DNA from: Heterodera schachtii
Lineage: Eukaryota; Nematoda; Chromadorea; Rhabditida; Heteroderidae
Reading direction: 5' to 3'
DNA: 64,000 nt
Assembly (NCBI GenBank): GCA_023374025.1
Contig: SIJG01000059.1
Coordinates: 468,671-532,670 of the forward strand
Positions 10,555 through 21,148 of this stretch are shown here, one piece after another (the stretch's first letter is position 1; each line of letters opens with the position of its first letter). The notes below the pieces were generated by a model. That model was given only the letters and a program-made list of their open reading frames with translations. It had not been told where the DNA came from and ran no database searches. Made by a program: the position numbers and the translations under genes.

Positions 10555-10594
10555 GGCTATAACGAGTTAAAGAACAAAATAAAGAATTTTAATA

Positions 10595-10786
10595 TAGAGT
10601 AGAGCGGGACCGGGACCAAAACACGGACACTTGAGTACAACTGAGTACCGAAGTCCCGGTTTTGACCGGGACCGGGACTAGTCCCGGTTTTTCCCCGGTT
10701 TTCTCAGCCAAAAATTCCTAGGTTTTTCAACCCGAAAAGGTCCCGGTCCCGGTTTTGCCCAAACTTCCCGGTCCCGCTCTACTCTA
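10595..10786. mobile_element. 192-bp hAT-like MITE (TAGAGTAG family)
   Basis: The ends TAGAGTAGAGCGGGACCGGG / CCCGGTCCCGCTCTACTCTA are flanked by exact 8-bp duplications TTTTAATA (10,587-10,594 and 10,787-10,794). The interior is CCCGG-rich. A related 1-kb element is at 45,612-46,620. The 8-bp duplication and TAGAG terminus fit hAT; no transposase is present. Confidence 0.85.
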
Positions 10787-10888
10787 TTTTAATATAACAT
10801 GTGAAAAATTTTAAAAAAAATTAAAATTTTTGAATTTACACCCATTTTAAATACATTTCTCCATAAAAAGACGAAAAAAAATTTATCC

Positions 10889-11046
10889 AGGAAATCGGGT
10901 TTTTCATGCCTGGACCTGGATTTCCTGGACAAAAATCCAGGAAAATCCAGGTCCAGAAAAAATCCAGGTTGCCGAAAAATGACCTGGACCTGGATCCAGG
11001 AAAAATCCAGGTCTGGATCCAGGTCCAGGCCGATCGATCTCTACTA
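10889..11046. repeat. CCAGG/CCTGG-rich degenerate element remnant
   Basis: Dense short permutations of CCTGGACC and GGATCCAGG run in both orientations and end near GATCGATCTCTACTA. It resembles the interior and one terminus of the TAGAG-type MITEs, but only one end is recognisable. Confidence 0.45.
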
Positions 11047-11601
11047 ATTTTGCCACTATTCTGACACTTTTGGAAAATTTCTCAACAAAAATGTGCAATA
11101 GAAAAACAAAAAATATACCCCTAAGAACCGACCTAAAAATTTTCAAAAAATACACCCCTAAGATCGAGCTAAAATTAAAAAAATACACCCCTAAAAATTG
11201 AAAAATTTTCTCAAAAATTCATCCCTCAAATTTTTTTCTTGATAAAATTTTAGATTTAAAAAATGTCAATATTTTCTAAGAAAATATTAGAAGGAAGTGT
11301 AAACCTAATTTACAACAGCAACCAAATCAAATACAACAACATTTACAGTAAATGGCTAACAATAAGTTCAACATTTGGATCACATACATACCCTAATCAC
11401 ATCAATAATCAATCAATCGATTCTGATCAGTGATCACCACTCGGCCCTGGCAAACCGTCGAGAAGACTAAAAAAACAAAATAAAAATTATCACTTGAATA
11501 TTTTGAAGTTTTTCACCCATCGCCGACTCCGTCGTCCTCGATGAAAATGTCAATTGTGTTTTGTCGAGCAGTACAGAATAACAGTGCATTCGTCACCTTT
11601 T
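11047..11601. other. Gene-free interval with dispersed repeat
   Basis: It holds three ATACACCCCTAAGA-type motifs (11,115-11,200), also seen inside several transposons. A segment at about 11,330-11,440 is similar to 44,246-44,345 (shared ATGGCTAACAATAAGTTCAA and TCACATCAATAATCAATCAA). No gene is seen. Confidence 0.5.
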
Positions 11602-12332
11602 CTAATGTTGCCTCACTTCCTTCTGCAAATCATTCGGTTCATAATTGTCCAAGATTTCGATTTCCGGATATGCTTGCTCATTAGCTTAAATTAATAAGGA
11701 TAAAAATGAATTGAATTAATATTACCATTTGACTGCTGATTCCCATGAAGAGGACATCGAAATTGATTTTCAGCCAACAACTTGATGAAATGGTGCTCAT
11801 GAAATGGATAACCACACTTTGCAACAGTTTTTTTGCGATTCCTTGATTTGGTTTTTGCAAAAGACACAACTTTTGCGTTGAGAAGGAGCTTCCATCGATT
11901 GAGTTGATTTGATCGCTTTAAATTCAAAGTTATTACGACGATTTTAATACCTTATCACTTTCAGTCAACTGTAGAGTTTGTTGGTTTGTATCCATATTTT
12001 CAGATGCGCATCCATTTTGTGAATCAGTTCGGCATCTTTTCAAAGAACGCTTTGGTGTTTCTGGTAAATCTTGACCACCGCCGTAATTCCGTCGTTTGTG
12101 AATTTAAAGATACCAGCGTTGAAATTGAAACATTTCACGGATCAATTTGAGCAAGAACACCAATGAGACACGGTCGCGATTAACAGTATAATTAGTTGTC
12201 AGCATCTTCTGGCGATCCAACTCAGCAGTCCAATCACGATTCTGTATTTTGTCCTCAAATATGTCTATAAAATAATTTTACCGGAATAGGATGGTCGAAA
12301 ATCTCCATTTTCAAAGAATTTGGAAGAACCAT
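11602..12332 (-). pseudogene. RING-finger-like gene with frameshift
   Basis: The exons on the minus strand are 12,332-12,282 (MVLPNSLKMEIFDHPIP), 12,253-11,951, 11,915-11,726 and 11,684-11,602 (ends NDLQKEVRQH-stop), all with GT-AG borders. In the third exon one frame reads SCVFCKNQIKESQKN and the next reads AKCGYPFHEHHFIKLLAE then FRCPLHG. Joined, these give a C-x2-C ... C-x-(Y)-x-FH ... L ... CPLH pattern like a RING finger of an E3 ubiquitin ligase. The two halves are separated by a frameshift at a 7-A run. Exon two also has an in-frame stop after FQRWYL, with an alternative frame reading KFTNDGITAVVKIYQKHQ, so a second break is likely. The product is unrecognised beyond the RING-like core. 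Confidence 0.5.
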
Positions 12333-12900
12333 GAACAGAGGAAAAAGCCAAAAAAAGAAGCGAAATTAAAAAAAACGAATACGAATTAAATTGGACAAAT
12401 CACCGCTTTGATTTGTTCCACATTTGTCGACCATTGTTCCATCGTTGGATTCACAAATCTGAGCTGCTTCGGCAAATTGTCCGGCCGAGGCGTGAACAAC
12501 CATTTGGCCACCGCTTGGCCATCCGACGACGACGCATTGGCACTGTCATCAGCAGCAGGCGGAAATTCGGGGAAAATGGCGTCTTCGAAACTAACAGTGC
12601 AAAGGGCTGGGCAATCGTTGAGCATTGACGGGGCAAATTGGCGCATTTGACGAAAAGTGATCGTGTTCAAGATCATCTCATGGATGGTTGTCTTGAACAT
12701 TGACCAAATGTTGAGCACAACGAATTCCGAAATGCAAACATTCGCAGTGCGAATTGAAAATAAATGTCGTACAAATGGAGAAAAAACGGTGAAAATGACG
12801 AAGGAAATTGATCACATTGTGGTCGATGAATCTGAAAACCAGAGAAAATATGATGGCCAGAAATTGCGGTGCTATGTCAAAGGACAAAAAGTGCAAATTT

Positions 12901-13118
12901 GGGCGACCGACGAAAAGTGCAAATTTTGCTAAATTTTTACTAAATCAACTCATAACTTTTTCTTAGATGTAACCAAATTGCACAATGTTGGTTTCATACG
13001 ATAGCCGTCTTGCTAAATTTCAAATAATTTTATTAAGTTTTTCAAAAGTTCAATCTGTAAAACTGAAAAAAATAGTCAAAAATTTAGCAACTTTTGCACT
13101 TTTCGTCGATCGACAAAC
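12901..13118. mobile_element. Inverted-repeat MITE in FB5 intron
   Basis: The arms CGACGAAAAGTGCAAATTTT... (12,904 on) and its complement ending ...GCACTTTTCGTCGATCG (to about 13,113) match over about 45 bp. The interior is AT-rich. The target duplication was not resolved. Confidence 0.65.
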
Positions 13119-13356
13119 CACAGCAGAAACCATTTAAAATTCAATTTTTTTTTACAAGATCACAATGCCGCTGAATGCCATGACTTTGTTCGGCAACGGT
13201 TTTTGTGGGATTGGCAAAGCTTTTTCATTGAAATCGACAATGTCCATTTGCTTTGCGCCATTCTCTCCAATTGTGTCGAATTTGAATTCGTCCCAATGTC
13301 CATTTGCGTGTTTTGAAATGTTCGTCAACGAAATAGTCAAAACGGGGGCTGATAAG

Positions 13357-14608
13357 TAGGGCTGGGAAATTTAGGTAAATACCTAAAAGTTTTACGCACT
13401 TAATACGCACTGATAAGCACGAAAAAAGCATTTTCCACTTGGTTTGGGGTGTCTACGATGACTTTTATAATACCTATTCTTACCTATTTTTGAGTTTTTC
13501 TACCTATTACCTAGGTACCAGGGATGGCATTCCGAGGCCCCAAAAATTTTTCGGAAGTCGGAAATCGGAATTCCGACCCCAAAAACGTCGGAATTCGGAA
13601 GTCGGAAATCGGAAATTTTTCAAAAAATATAAAATATAATAAAAAAATTTTAAATATTATAATAGGCTAAATTTATAATTCTTAACCAAGTAAAAGATGA
13701 TTCAAAAATTTTTTGATCTATTTAAATAGATATTTGCCTTAAAAAATTATTCAATGATTTTCATCAAAAATTTTACCTTTTTTTAGCGGCGCGTTTTTTC
13801 AAGATTTTTGAAAACACGGCGGGCGAGGTCCGGCGGTGCCGATAGGCGCCGCCGGGGAAAATTTTTATAATTTTTAATCAAATTGTTAACAAATTTTGTC
13901 CAAAAATGACTAAATTTAGCGATTTTGAGCAAAAATTTCTCAAGAAAAATATGATTTTTAGGGTGCGGCGGTGCCGATAGGCGCCGCCGGGAAATTTTTG
14001 AAAATTTCAATGCAATTTATTAACCAAAATTGTAAAAAATTGTTAATTTTTTGAAAAAAAAAATTTCCGAAAATTTCCGACTTTTTATCAAAAATTTCGG
14101 AAATCGGAAGTCGGAATTCCGACGTCCAAAATTTTTTCGGAAATCGGAAATCGGAATTCCGACCCCAAAAATGTCGGAAATCGGAAATCGGAATTCCGTG
14201 CCATCCCTGCTAGGTACCTATTTTTATACCTATTTCGGCATTTTTGTTACCTATTTTAAGAATTTTCAAAAAATTCTTAACAAAAAGGCAATAAAATCAA
14301 AAAATATACCCCTAAGAATCGACCAAAATTTTTTTTTAAAATACACCCCCTAAGAATTGGAAAATTTTTCTTAAAAGTTTATCTCCCAAAATTTATATAT
14401 TTTTTTCTTGACAAAATTTTTAATTTAAAATGTCAATATTTTTTAAGAAAATAATAAAAATATTTGCATTATTCGTTTACAAAGAAGTAAAACCAAAATT
14501 TTCCATTTTTGTTTGCTTTTTTCCACTAAAAAATCGTTAATAAAAATTTTTATTTACCTATTTTTCTACCTATTTCGGGATTTTTCTTATTTAAATTTCC
14601 CAGCCCTA
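13357..14608. mobile_element. 1,252-bp hAT-like element in FB5 coding exon
   Basis: The ends TAGGGCTGGGAAATTTA / TAAATTTCCCAGCCCTA are flanked by imperfect 8-bp copies CTGATAAG / CTGATCAT. Removing it restores the exon (ATGATCAG + CCCCCG, AMISPRFDY). The interior has TACCTATTTTT-type repeats and a nested second element (13,519-14,209). No transposase is seen. Confidence 0.85.
13519..14209. mobile_element. 691-bp hAT-like element (CAGGGATGG family), nested
   Basis: The ends CAGGGATGGCATTCCGA / GGAATTCCGTGCCATCCCTG are flanked by exact 8-bp duplications CTAGGTAC (13,511-13,518 and 14,210-14,217). The interior is made of GGAAATCGGAATTCCGA permutations and contains two copies of a GC-rich hairpin (13,830-13,855 and 13,966-13,990). 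Confidence 0.9.
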
Positions 14609-14689
14609 CTGATCATCGCAATGCCAAAGCCAAGCTGAGAGAGCGGCAACAAATCGAACACCCCAAGCCAACAGTCGGCAGAGATGAAG

Positions 14690-15227
14690 CTGGAAACAGC
14701 AAAATGATTAGCATAGAGGAAATCAAATTTAAAAGATTTTTATTTCGTCTAATTTAGGGCCAGTTTTCGTGGGTTTAATCGGTTTAAACTCCGGTTTGTT
14801 GACGTCGGATCGACTTCATCCTATGATTGTTAGAGACTTAGCTCATCATGAACTTTCGAATGATACCAAATTTTAAAAATCCCCCGGATAAGTCAGGAGT
14901 GCCGAAAAATCAAAATTATTTTACATCGCTTTTTCCATTTCTTTCTCCGCTTCTTTTGGATTGTCCGACATTTTTTTTTGCTGGTAATCAAACAAAAGTG
15001 AACTGAAAAAAAAATTAATAAAATAAGTGCGGATGGAATGAATGGGCTGAAGAATATGAGAATGGAAAGAGATTTGGTCGGCTTTATATACTCGGCTACA
15101 CGTGAAGTCGAATTCGGGTCCAAGGTAGGAATTTATCGAAATGCGAGGCCTCTTTTCGTAATCAGCGACTTTGGAATAGCTCTTTTTTCATGATTTTTGA
15201 AACAAAAGCTAGTTTTCAAATAAATGG
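14690..15227. other. Interval upstream of FB6 and FB5
   Basis: No convincing gene. It holds the FB5 upstream side, one CTTTCGAATGATACCAAATT motif (about 14,855) and a short AT-rich stretch. A possible small minus-strand frame at 14,893-15,123 has no family features. Confidence 0.4.
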
Positions 15228-15276
15228 GGTACCAACGGCAATATTACACCTCAATTCCTATACATATAAAAGACAG
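15228..15276 (+). promoter_or_regulatory. Core promoter of FB6
   Basis: GGTACCAACGGCAATATTAC followed by CCTATACATATAAAAGACAG, the FB-family promoter block with a 4-bp insertion in the TATA segment. The conserved leader (CAGACGGAGATTTGTC) follows. Confidence 0.6.
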
Positions 15277-15472
15277 TTTTTTGTGCAAAAAAAAAAACAG
15301 ACGGAGATTTGTCTAAAAATATTTCTGTTCTTTCATTTTTCATCGTTTATTGTTTTTGTGTTATTTCTCCTCTCATTTTTCTTAATTGTCTCCATATTAT
15401 TTCAGTAATTTGTCCTTTGTGACACCAATCAATTGAAAAAGGACGACAAAGTGTGCTCTAATTGCCTCAAAA

Positions 15473-18173
15473 ATGAATCAACGGTATGAAAATTAAGATT
15501 TTTTAAATGAAATTTCATTTAATAATTCTTGCCCCAATTCAGCTGGGTGTGCAACGACGTTTGGCTGAACATTCTGCCCTTTTTTGACCATGCTGAACTC
15601 GGCCTCAAATTGGCATTGCTTTCGCCCCGTTTTGAGGCATTGGTGGACAAACATTTTGACGGCAAAAGCGGGTAATAGTGGAGAATCTGGGCTCCACCCC
15701 AAAAAATTTTTTTCTGCTATGAAAAGACCAACCCGGGGGTTTTCGGGGCTTCTGATCACGAATCTGATATCAGATTTGCAAAAATCATTGGTTTTATGGT
15801 AATACTGTCGATGGTACCCCCGCCCTTTTCGAAATTTTTTGTTTTTGACAAGAAAGCAATTTTCCTAGGGTTTTCGGGGTCGCTGATCACGGATCCGGCA
15901 TCTATTTCGACTAATTTCGAATCCCGGACCCAAATCGAACAAAAATTCGAGAATTCAAATTTTAAAATTTTTTCGAATTTCAGATTTTTGATTCAAAATG
16001 GTTTAAATAATCTTTTATTGAAGTATTAATGCGTTCCTGTTTGATTCTCCGTATTTAGCCGGTTTTGAAAAAAATGAAAAGTCCGAAAAATTTAAATTTT
16101 CGAACTTTTGTTCGAATTCAGGTCCGGGGTTTGAAATTGGTCAAAATAGATACTGGATTCGTTATCAGCGACCCCGAAAACCCCCGGGTTGATCTCTTCA
16201 TAGCAGAAAAAAAATTTTTGGGGTGGAGCCCAGATTCTCCACTATTACCCAAAAGCGAATTTACGATTTGGAGACAAATCCGAATTGGCTTAAACGGAAA
16301 TGCGGGAAGATGGATGATCTACAACCGTGGCATGGTGAACACTGTCGCAAAAGAGACCAAACTCTACGTGTTCATGGCAGAACAATTCAAACATTTGGAA
16401 TTTGCTTTTCCGAACCGTCCGTTGCCCAGCAAAATTCGCTTTAAGAACCTCCACATTGAGTAAATATTCAATATTTGTTGGTTACTATCATTCGATAGCC
16501 CTAAAGGTCCTCTATCGGCCTACAAAATTTCGAAAAAAAAAAAAAATTTATTTAGTTACAAAAAATTATGGCCAAAAATGTTTAGAAAACCAACTTTTTG
16601 AAATTTTCTGGCCATAAATTTTTTGAAACCCAACGAAATTTTTTGAAATTTTGCAGACTAATAAAGGATTCTTAGAGGTATCAAATGATACTAAATATGT
16701 TTAATTTGGATGCTTCTTGAAAAATTTATTGTGTACAAACTTGAAAAAATTACAGTTATGTTAGATTCTGACAGAATGATCATTTTTTGATGTTTCAATG
16801 ATTTGGGACTAATTTTAGCTTGTTTTGATCAATTTTAGAGCCATAGTGAGAATTAGAAAAATTTTAATTCCAGACTTTTTGTTCGAATTCGGGTTTGGGG
16901 TTCGGATTAATGCCAAAACTCATCATTAGCTTTTCAGGTACATCGATCGCTCCGCCATTTCATTTCTCCGTGCCAATAAGCACATTTGGGACAAAGGCAC
17001 CAATTTATACATGGCCATTTACTCGTCCACCTCCAGAACTGATCCGATGCCCAATTGGATTATTTTTGTCCGTGAAATTTGGCCAATTTTTTCGGCAAAC
17101 ATTCACCGGTTGGCATTTTCCAACGATGAACACCTGAACAGCTTGCGCCTTCTCATTTCGCCGTCAATTCTGTTCGATCTCAACCTGAATTCTGTCGATT
17201 CCAATGTGCTGTTGCCCGACCCAATTGGCCACGATGGGCCAAATGATGCGATTTCTGCTGGCCAAATGCTGTCCAAATGGTTGCACACGCCCACCACTGA
17301 TGGCCGGCCGAAGCAATTGTATTTAAGAGAACATATGCAATCAGTGACCTTTGAATGGATCAACAATTTCAAGCAGGTCATCAACAGTTGCCACAATTTC
17401 ATATTGAAAGTGATTGCCACTGAGATCATGAATTTGTTTTACATACATTTAAACATTTTTAGCAAATTAGGACCAAATTTTGGTCTGAAAATAGTGTTTC
17501 GTTTCTTTTTGTAGACCAATGAAATTTTTTTTTTTGGAAATTTTGCAGGCTAATAATGAATGAACATTAATAAAAGAATTTTGATTTAGTGATTCTGGAA
17601 TAATTTTTTTTTTAGTCAAAAATTATGATCAAACCAATAAAATCGGCCGAATATGAACGATTTTTGGTTTTACAAATTGTTTGAGTTTAAGAAAATCTCT
17701 TTTTTAAAAGGGGTCAGTCAATTTTACAATGCGTGCGCGAAATTTGCCTTTGTGTTTAGGCATTTCTCCGTGCCACCATTTGTGCCAACTACAAAATGCG
17801 AATTGAACTTTATACGCCGACAAAAATTGAGCCATTTGAATTGGTGAACGGATGGACCAATGAAAAGCTGTCGTTGAAGAAGGATGGTGATCATCCAACT
17901 CATAGTTTTCTTAGTCTTTGGCTGCTGAGTCGATGTCCAATTGGGCGGACGGCGCCGCTTCAATGGGAAGACGAAAATTCGAACAACAATTTGAACAGTG
18001 TCTATTTCAGCTTAAACAGCGATATAAAATGCTTTGGGTAAGCAGCGGACGAAGCCATTTAATTGTTGAATTGCAAATTTTGCACTTAATTTAGGCCACT
18101 GTCTCTGCCAGCAGATCAAAGCGACGAAAAAGCATTCTCGACTCCCGCCGGGCCCAGTGATCAAGCGGAATGA
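15473..18173 (+). pseudogene. FB6: F-box-like family gene interrupted by a 579-bp insertion
   Basis: The start exon is 15,473-15,483 (MNQ + CG). The F-box-like exon begins at 15,543 (WVCNDVWLNILPFFDHAELG), is interrupted at 15,671-16,249 by a transposon and resumes to 16,459 (SEFTIWRQIRIGLNGNAGRW). Later exons are 16,938-17,376 (YIDRSAISFLRANKHIWDKG ... LISPSILFDL ... KWLHTPTTDGRPKQLYL), 17,760-18,037 (AFLRATICANYKMRIELYTP ... WLLSRCPIG) and 18,095-18,173, all open with GT-AG borders. Apart from the insertion the gene is undamaged, so the insertion is the primary lesion. It is shared with FB1, so it is older than the segmental duplication. Function as for the family: F-box-like, unproven. Confidence 0.85.
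15671..16249. mobile_element. 579-bp TIR element in the FB6 coding exon
   Basis: The ends GGTAATAGTGGAGAATCTGG / CCAGATTCTCCACTATTACC continue as inverted repeats for about 75 bp. Exact 8-bp duplications CAAAAGCG flank it (15,663-15,670 and 16,250-16,257). Excision would restore GGC AAA AGC GAA TTT in frame. The interior has GGGTTTTCGGGG...CTGATCACG blocks that recur elsewhere in the window. An 8-bp duplication suggests hAT or a P-like superfamily; no transposase. Confidence 0.9.
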
Positions 18174-18574
18174 TTAGTGATCAATTGATAAATGACCGAT
18201 CATTTTTGTGTTTTTTATGCTGAATTCTGTGTTGATTGATGCTATTAAAGAATGTTAGGCATTGACCAAATCAGGAAAAAGTTATGGCCTAAGAAACATT
18301 GGGATAGTCACTGAAATTGAATGCCTAAAGTGCGTTTGATGAGTTACTGCACGTAACTGGATTTGCAATAATGGAAATCCGTAATTACGGCGATTCTCTC
18401 AAATGTTGAAATTCGTCATTTACTAGGGTCCAAAAACGCCGTAATTTTCAAATTTCTATTTAAAAAAATTCCTATGGAAAAACTGGTTAAAAGCAAAATT
18501 TATTTCAAATTTTTATCTTAAAGAATATTTTTCATCTATTCGATCGAAACAATAAAAATAATTTATTTAATTAC

Positions 18575-19009
18575 CAGGGCTGCAAGCTACAGTTCTTTTA
18601 TAAATTCTCTTAGCAAATATTGACATTTTTAAATCAAAAATTTTGTCATGAAAAAAAAAATTTGGGGGAAGAATTTTTGAGAAAACTTTCCAATTCTTAG
18701 TGGTGTGTTTTTTAAAAATTTTCGGTCGATTCTTAGGAGTGTATTTTTCTGAATTTTTAGGGCCGATTCTTAGGGGTGTATTTTCCGTTTTTATTGGATT
18801 TTTGTTAACAAATTTTCCAGAAAATGGCAAAATATGCATAAAAATGCAGAAAAACCCAAAATATGCATAAAGGCCCAAAATATGCAAAAATATGCAAATA
18901 AAAGTCCCGATTTTTATACGCAAACACAAAAAAGAAAGTGTTTTTCCTACTATTTAGAGCATGGAGAAGCCAGGAAAAAATATGCTTTTGCATATTTTTT
19001 GCAGCCCTG
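18575..19009. mobile_element. 435-bp hAT-like MITE (CAGGGCTGCAA family)
   Basis: The termini CAGGGCTGCAAGC / TTTTTTGCAGCCCTG are flanked by exact 8-bp duplications TTAATTAC (18,567-18,574 and 19,010-19,017). The paralogous segment at about 2,600-2,615 has the empty site (AATTAATTAGTATG), so insertion followed the segmental duplication. Two TTAGGGGTGTATTTT-type motifs lie inside. Confidence 0.9.
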
Positions 19010-19098
19010 TTAATTACTATGAAAAAATAATTAACAAAATTTCTTTAAAAAGTTGAAATTCATTCAACATTAACGCATTTATCTATTTTCACATCATA

Positions 19099-19356
19099 TC
19101 ATCCGGAGGGGCACCAAGGTCTTCCACTTTCCATTTTAGGACATTCGCCTATGAAAAATGAAATTGATAAATAATGGGCAAAATTTGCATTATAATTATC
19201 GCAAATTAATTAAAACTTGCCATGCCGTTTACGGAGGACAATTGGCGATGCCGAATTTGGCCAATTATATATTGGGTTCTCAATAGTGCCATTGATCCCA
19301 ACCAAAATTGCCAAAGTGATCAGAAAAAGGGCGACGATCAAACGGAGAGGGGACAT
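19099..19356 (-). CDS. Peptide gene 2: predicted secreted cysteine pro-peptide
   Basis: Duplicate of peptide gene 1. Exon 1 is 19,356-19,221 (ATG 19,354-19,356) and exon 2 is 19,148-19,099 (TGA 19,099-19,101). They are joined by the same GC donor (G|GCAAGT) and ATAG acceptor. The signal peptide is unchanged. Differences from copy 1 include the residues after the signal (NGTIENP against NGILENP) and the mature end, HGECPKMESGRPWCPSG against HGECPKIESGRPWCPTG. The RKR site, both cysteines, length and frame are kept although the neighbouring FB6 is broken. It lies between FB6 (+) and FB7 (-). The family is not recognised; secreted peptide hormone-like or effector-like is an inference. Confidence 0.6.
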
Positions 19357-19414
19357 TTTTGATTAACGGGTTATTAATTTTTGTACGTTATTAAATGTAA
19401 AAGAAAATTTAATG

Positions 19415-19427
19415 CCTTTTTATATAG
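19415..19427 (-). promoter_or_regulatory. TATA-like box of peptide gene 2
   Basis: On the minus strand this reads CTATATAAAAAGG, at the same distance from the ATG as in copy 1. Confidence 0.5.
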
Positions 19428-19622
19428 AAAAATGCTCCGTTCTCTCTGTTTAATGTGATCATTTATAGTAATTAATTATTGCCTCTGTCATTTTAAAAAA
19501 AGGAATGAAAGAGAGCAGTTCAAAAGCAAATACCTAATTTATATAAAAATAATCAACACAATTCAGCGCATAAAACTCAAAAATGATCGATCAAATGCCT
19601 AAAATTCATCATTTCCACACAA

Positions 19623-20915
19623 TTAGACGCCCTTTTCGCTGCTTTGACTCGCTTCTTTTGCTGCTGCTTCCGGTGGAGACAAAGGCCTGAAAATTCAATG
19701 AAATTTGAAAAAAGGAAAAGACTTTTCTATGGTTTTGTTGCTCACCCAATGCAATTTTTGCAGCCACTAAATTTGAACACGATCGGAAAATTTACAACTC
19801 TTTTCTGCTGCTGCTGTTTCTGAACCGCCTCCGCCGTCTCCCCAACAATATTTGGACATCGCTTCAACAGCCAAGAATGAGAAGATCCAATATCCATTTC
19901 TTCCTTCAATGTCAGCTTTTCATTGGTCCATTCATTCACCAATTCAAATGGTTCAATTGGCGTAGAGACAAAAAAAGTTGAGTAGACGCTGTAACTGACA
20001 GAAGTGCGGGCACGGACAAAACCTAAACAAAAATTGTACAATGTCATGTGACGGCAACCGACCTGCTTGAAGTTGTTGACCCATTCAAAGTTTGTGGGTG
20101 CTGTCGTAAAGTTCAAGCAATGCAATATCTTTCGTTGGCCATCTTTTTTCGGATTGTGCAACCATTTGGCCAACACTTGCCCAGCAGAAGTCGCATTTGG
20201 TCCACCAAAATCATCATCATCAGCAAGCAAATCGGGGAACAGTTGACAAAAAATGATTGCTTCCAATTGATTGAGATCAGATAGAATTGTTGGCGAAATG
20301 AGTCGACGCCAAATGTCCAAATGTTCGGCATTGGGAAAGCAAAAATGGCGAATGTTTGACGCAAAAAATGGCCAAATTTCAGCGACAAAAACATCCCAAA
20401 TTGGCTTGGTATCTTCATTTTTATCCGACCAAACGGCAAAACCGAATCTGCTGCCTTTGTCCCAAATCTGCTGATTGGAACGGAGAAATTCGATGACGAA
20501 GTGATCAATGTACCTGAAAAAGAGGAAACTGTTGAAGGAATACGAACAACACGACACAAAATTTACTGAATCCGGAGGTGCTTATGGTTGGTAAAGATGA
20601 TTTTGTTGGGCAGCGGACGGTCCGGCAATGGAAATCCCTCCGATTTGCCTTCGACAAAAAGTTTTGGCATTTCATCGATGTCCTTGCGAATTTCAAATGG
20701 TCTCCAAATCGTAAATTGCGTTTTGCCGTCAAAATGTTTGTCCACCAACGCATCAAAACGTGGCGAAAGCAATGCCATTTTGAGGCCAAGTTGAGCACGG
20801 TCAAACGATGGGAAAATGTCCATCCATACGTCGTTGCACACCCAACTTAAACATGAAAAAAATAGTGAAATGATTTTCTATATTTTTTTTTACTAATTGC
20901 TTACCGTTTATTCAT
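19623..20915 (-). CDS. FB7: F-box-like family gene, apparently intact, with an exonised intron
   Basis: The exons on the minus strand are 20,915-20,905 (MNK + CG), 20,845-20,567 (WVCNDVWMDIFPSFDRAQLG, PLPDRPLPNKII), 20,513 to 19,746 read continuously, and 19,686-19,623 (PLSPPEAAAKEASQSSEKGV). In paralogs an intron splits the third block. Here the 40-nt remnant (20,062-20,023, still GT...AG) is in frame, because the following exon has lost one T. Read-through (VGCRHMTLYNFCLGFVRA) gives 373 residues, while splicing at the old sites would shift the frame. Domains: N-terminal F-box-like segment (about residues 5-45), central ISPTILSDL / AKWLHNPKKDGQ region, C-terminal IEPFELVNEWTNEKLTL and RCPN block, Gln-rich stretch. 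F-box proteins recruit substrates to SCF ubiquitin ligases; that role here is by family analogy only. The exon 2 acceptor is TTTAAG rather than TTTCAG. Confidence 0.75.
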
Positions 20916-21106
20916 TTTGCTGCAATTAGCACAATTTATTTAGCTAATTAATTTGTGTGTCACAAAGGACAAATTGCTGAAATATTGGAGACAATTAAGA
21001 AAAATGAGAGGAGAAATAACACAAAAACAATAAACGATGAAAATGAAAGAACAGAAAAAATAATCTTTTTAGACAAATCTCCGACTGTTTTTTTTTGCAC
21101 AAAAAA

Positions 21107-21148
21107 CTGTCTTTTATATAGGAATTGAGGTAATATTGCCGTTGGTAC
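21107..21148 (-). promoter_or_regulatory. Core promoter of FB7
   Basis: On the minus strand: GTACCAACGGCAATATTACC, then CTATATAAAAGACAG. A second copy of the TATA part lies at about 21,302-21,325, separated by a GC-rich insert. Confidence 0.6.

Larger units (their letters stand above)
12404..14689 (-). pseudogene. FB5: divergent F-box-like family member split by nested transposons
   Basis: The minus-strand exon piece 14,689-14,609 encodes FISADCWLGVFDLLPLSQLG + FGIAMIS. It continues at 13,356 as SPRFDYFVDEHFKTRKWTLG after a 1,252-bp insertion. A second break follows near 13,240, where the frame changes to reach ENGAKQMDIVDFNEKALPIP and PLPNKVMAF. Exon 12,831-12,404 begins FIDHNVINFLRHFHRFF. 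After another frameshift (about 12,715) it gives LNTITFRQMRQFAPSMLNDC ... AVAKWLFTPRPDNLPKQLRF. This is the 'CWLGVFDLLP' subfamily, distinct from the neighbours' VCNDVWMDILP type. No C-terminal exons were found before the RING-like gene at 12,332. Confidence 0.75.

Noticed and set aside
12657..12932. Plus-strand 91-residue ORF
   Set aside because: Antisense shadow of the FB5 exon at 12,831-12,404 continuing into a MITE.
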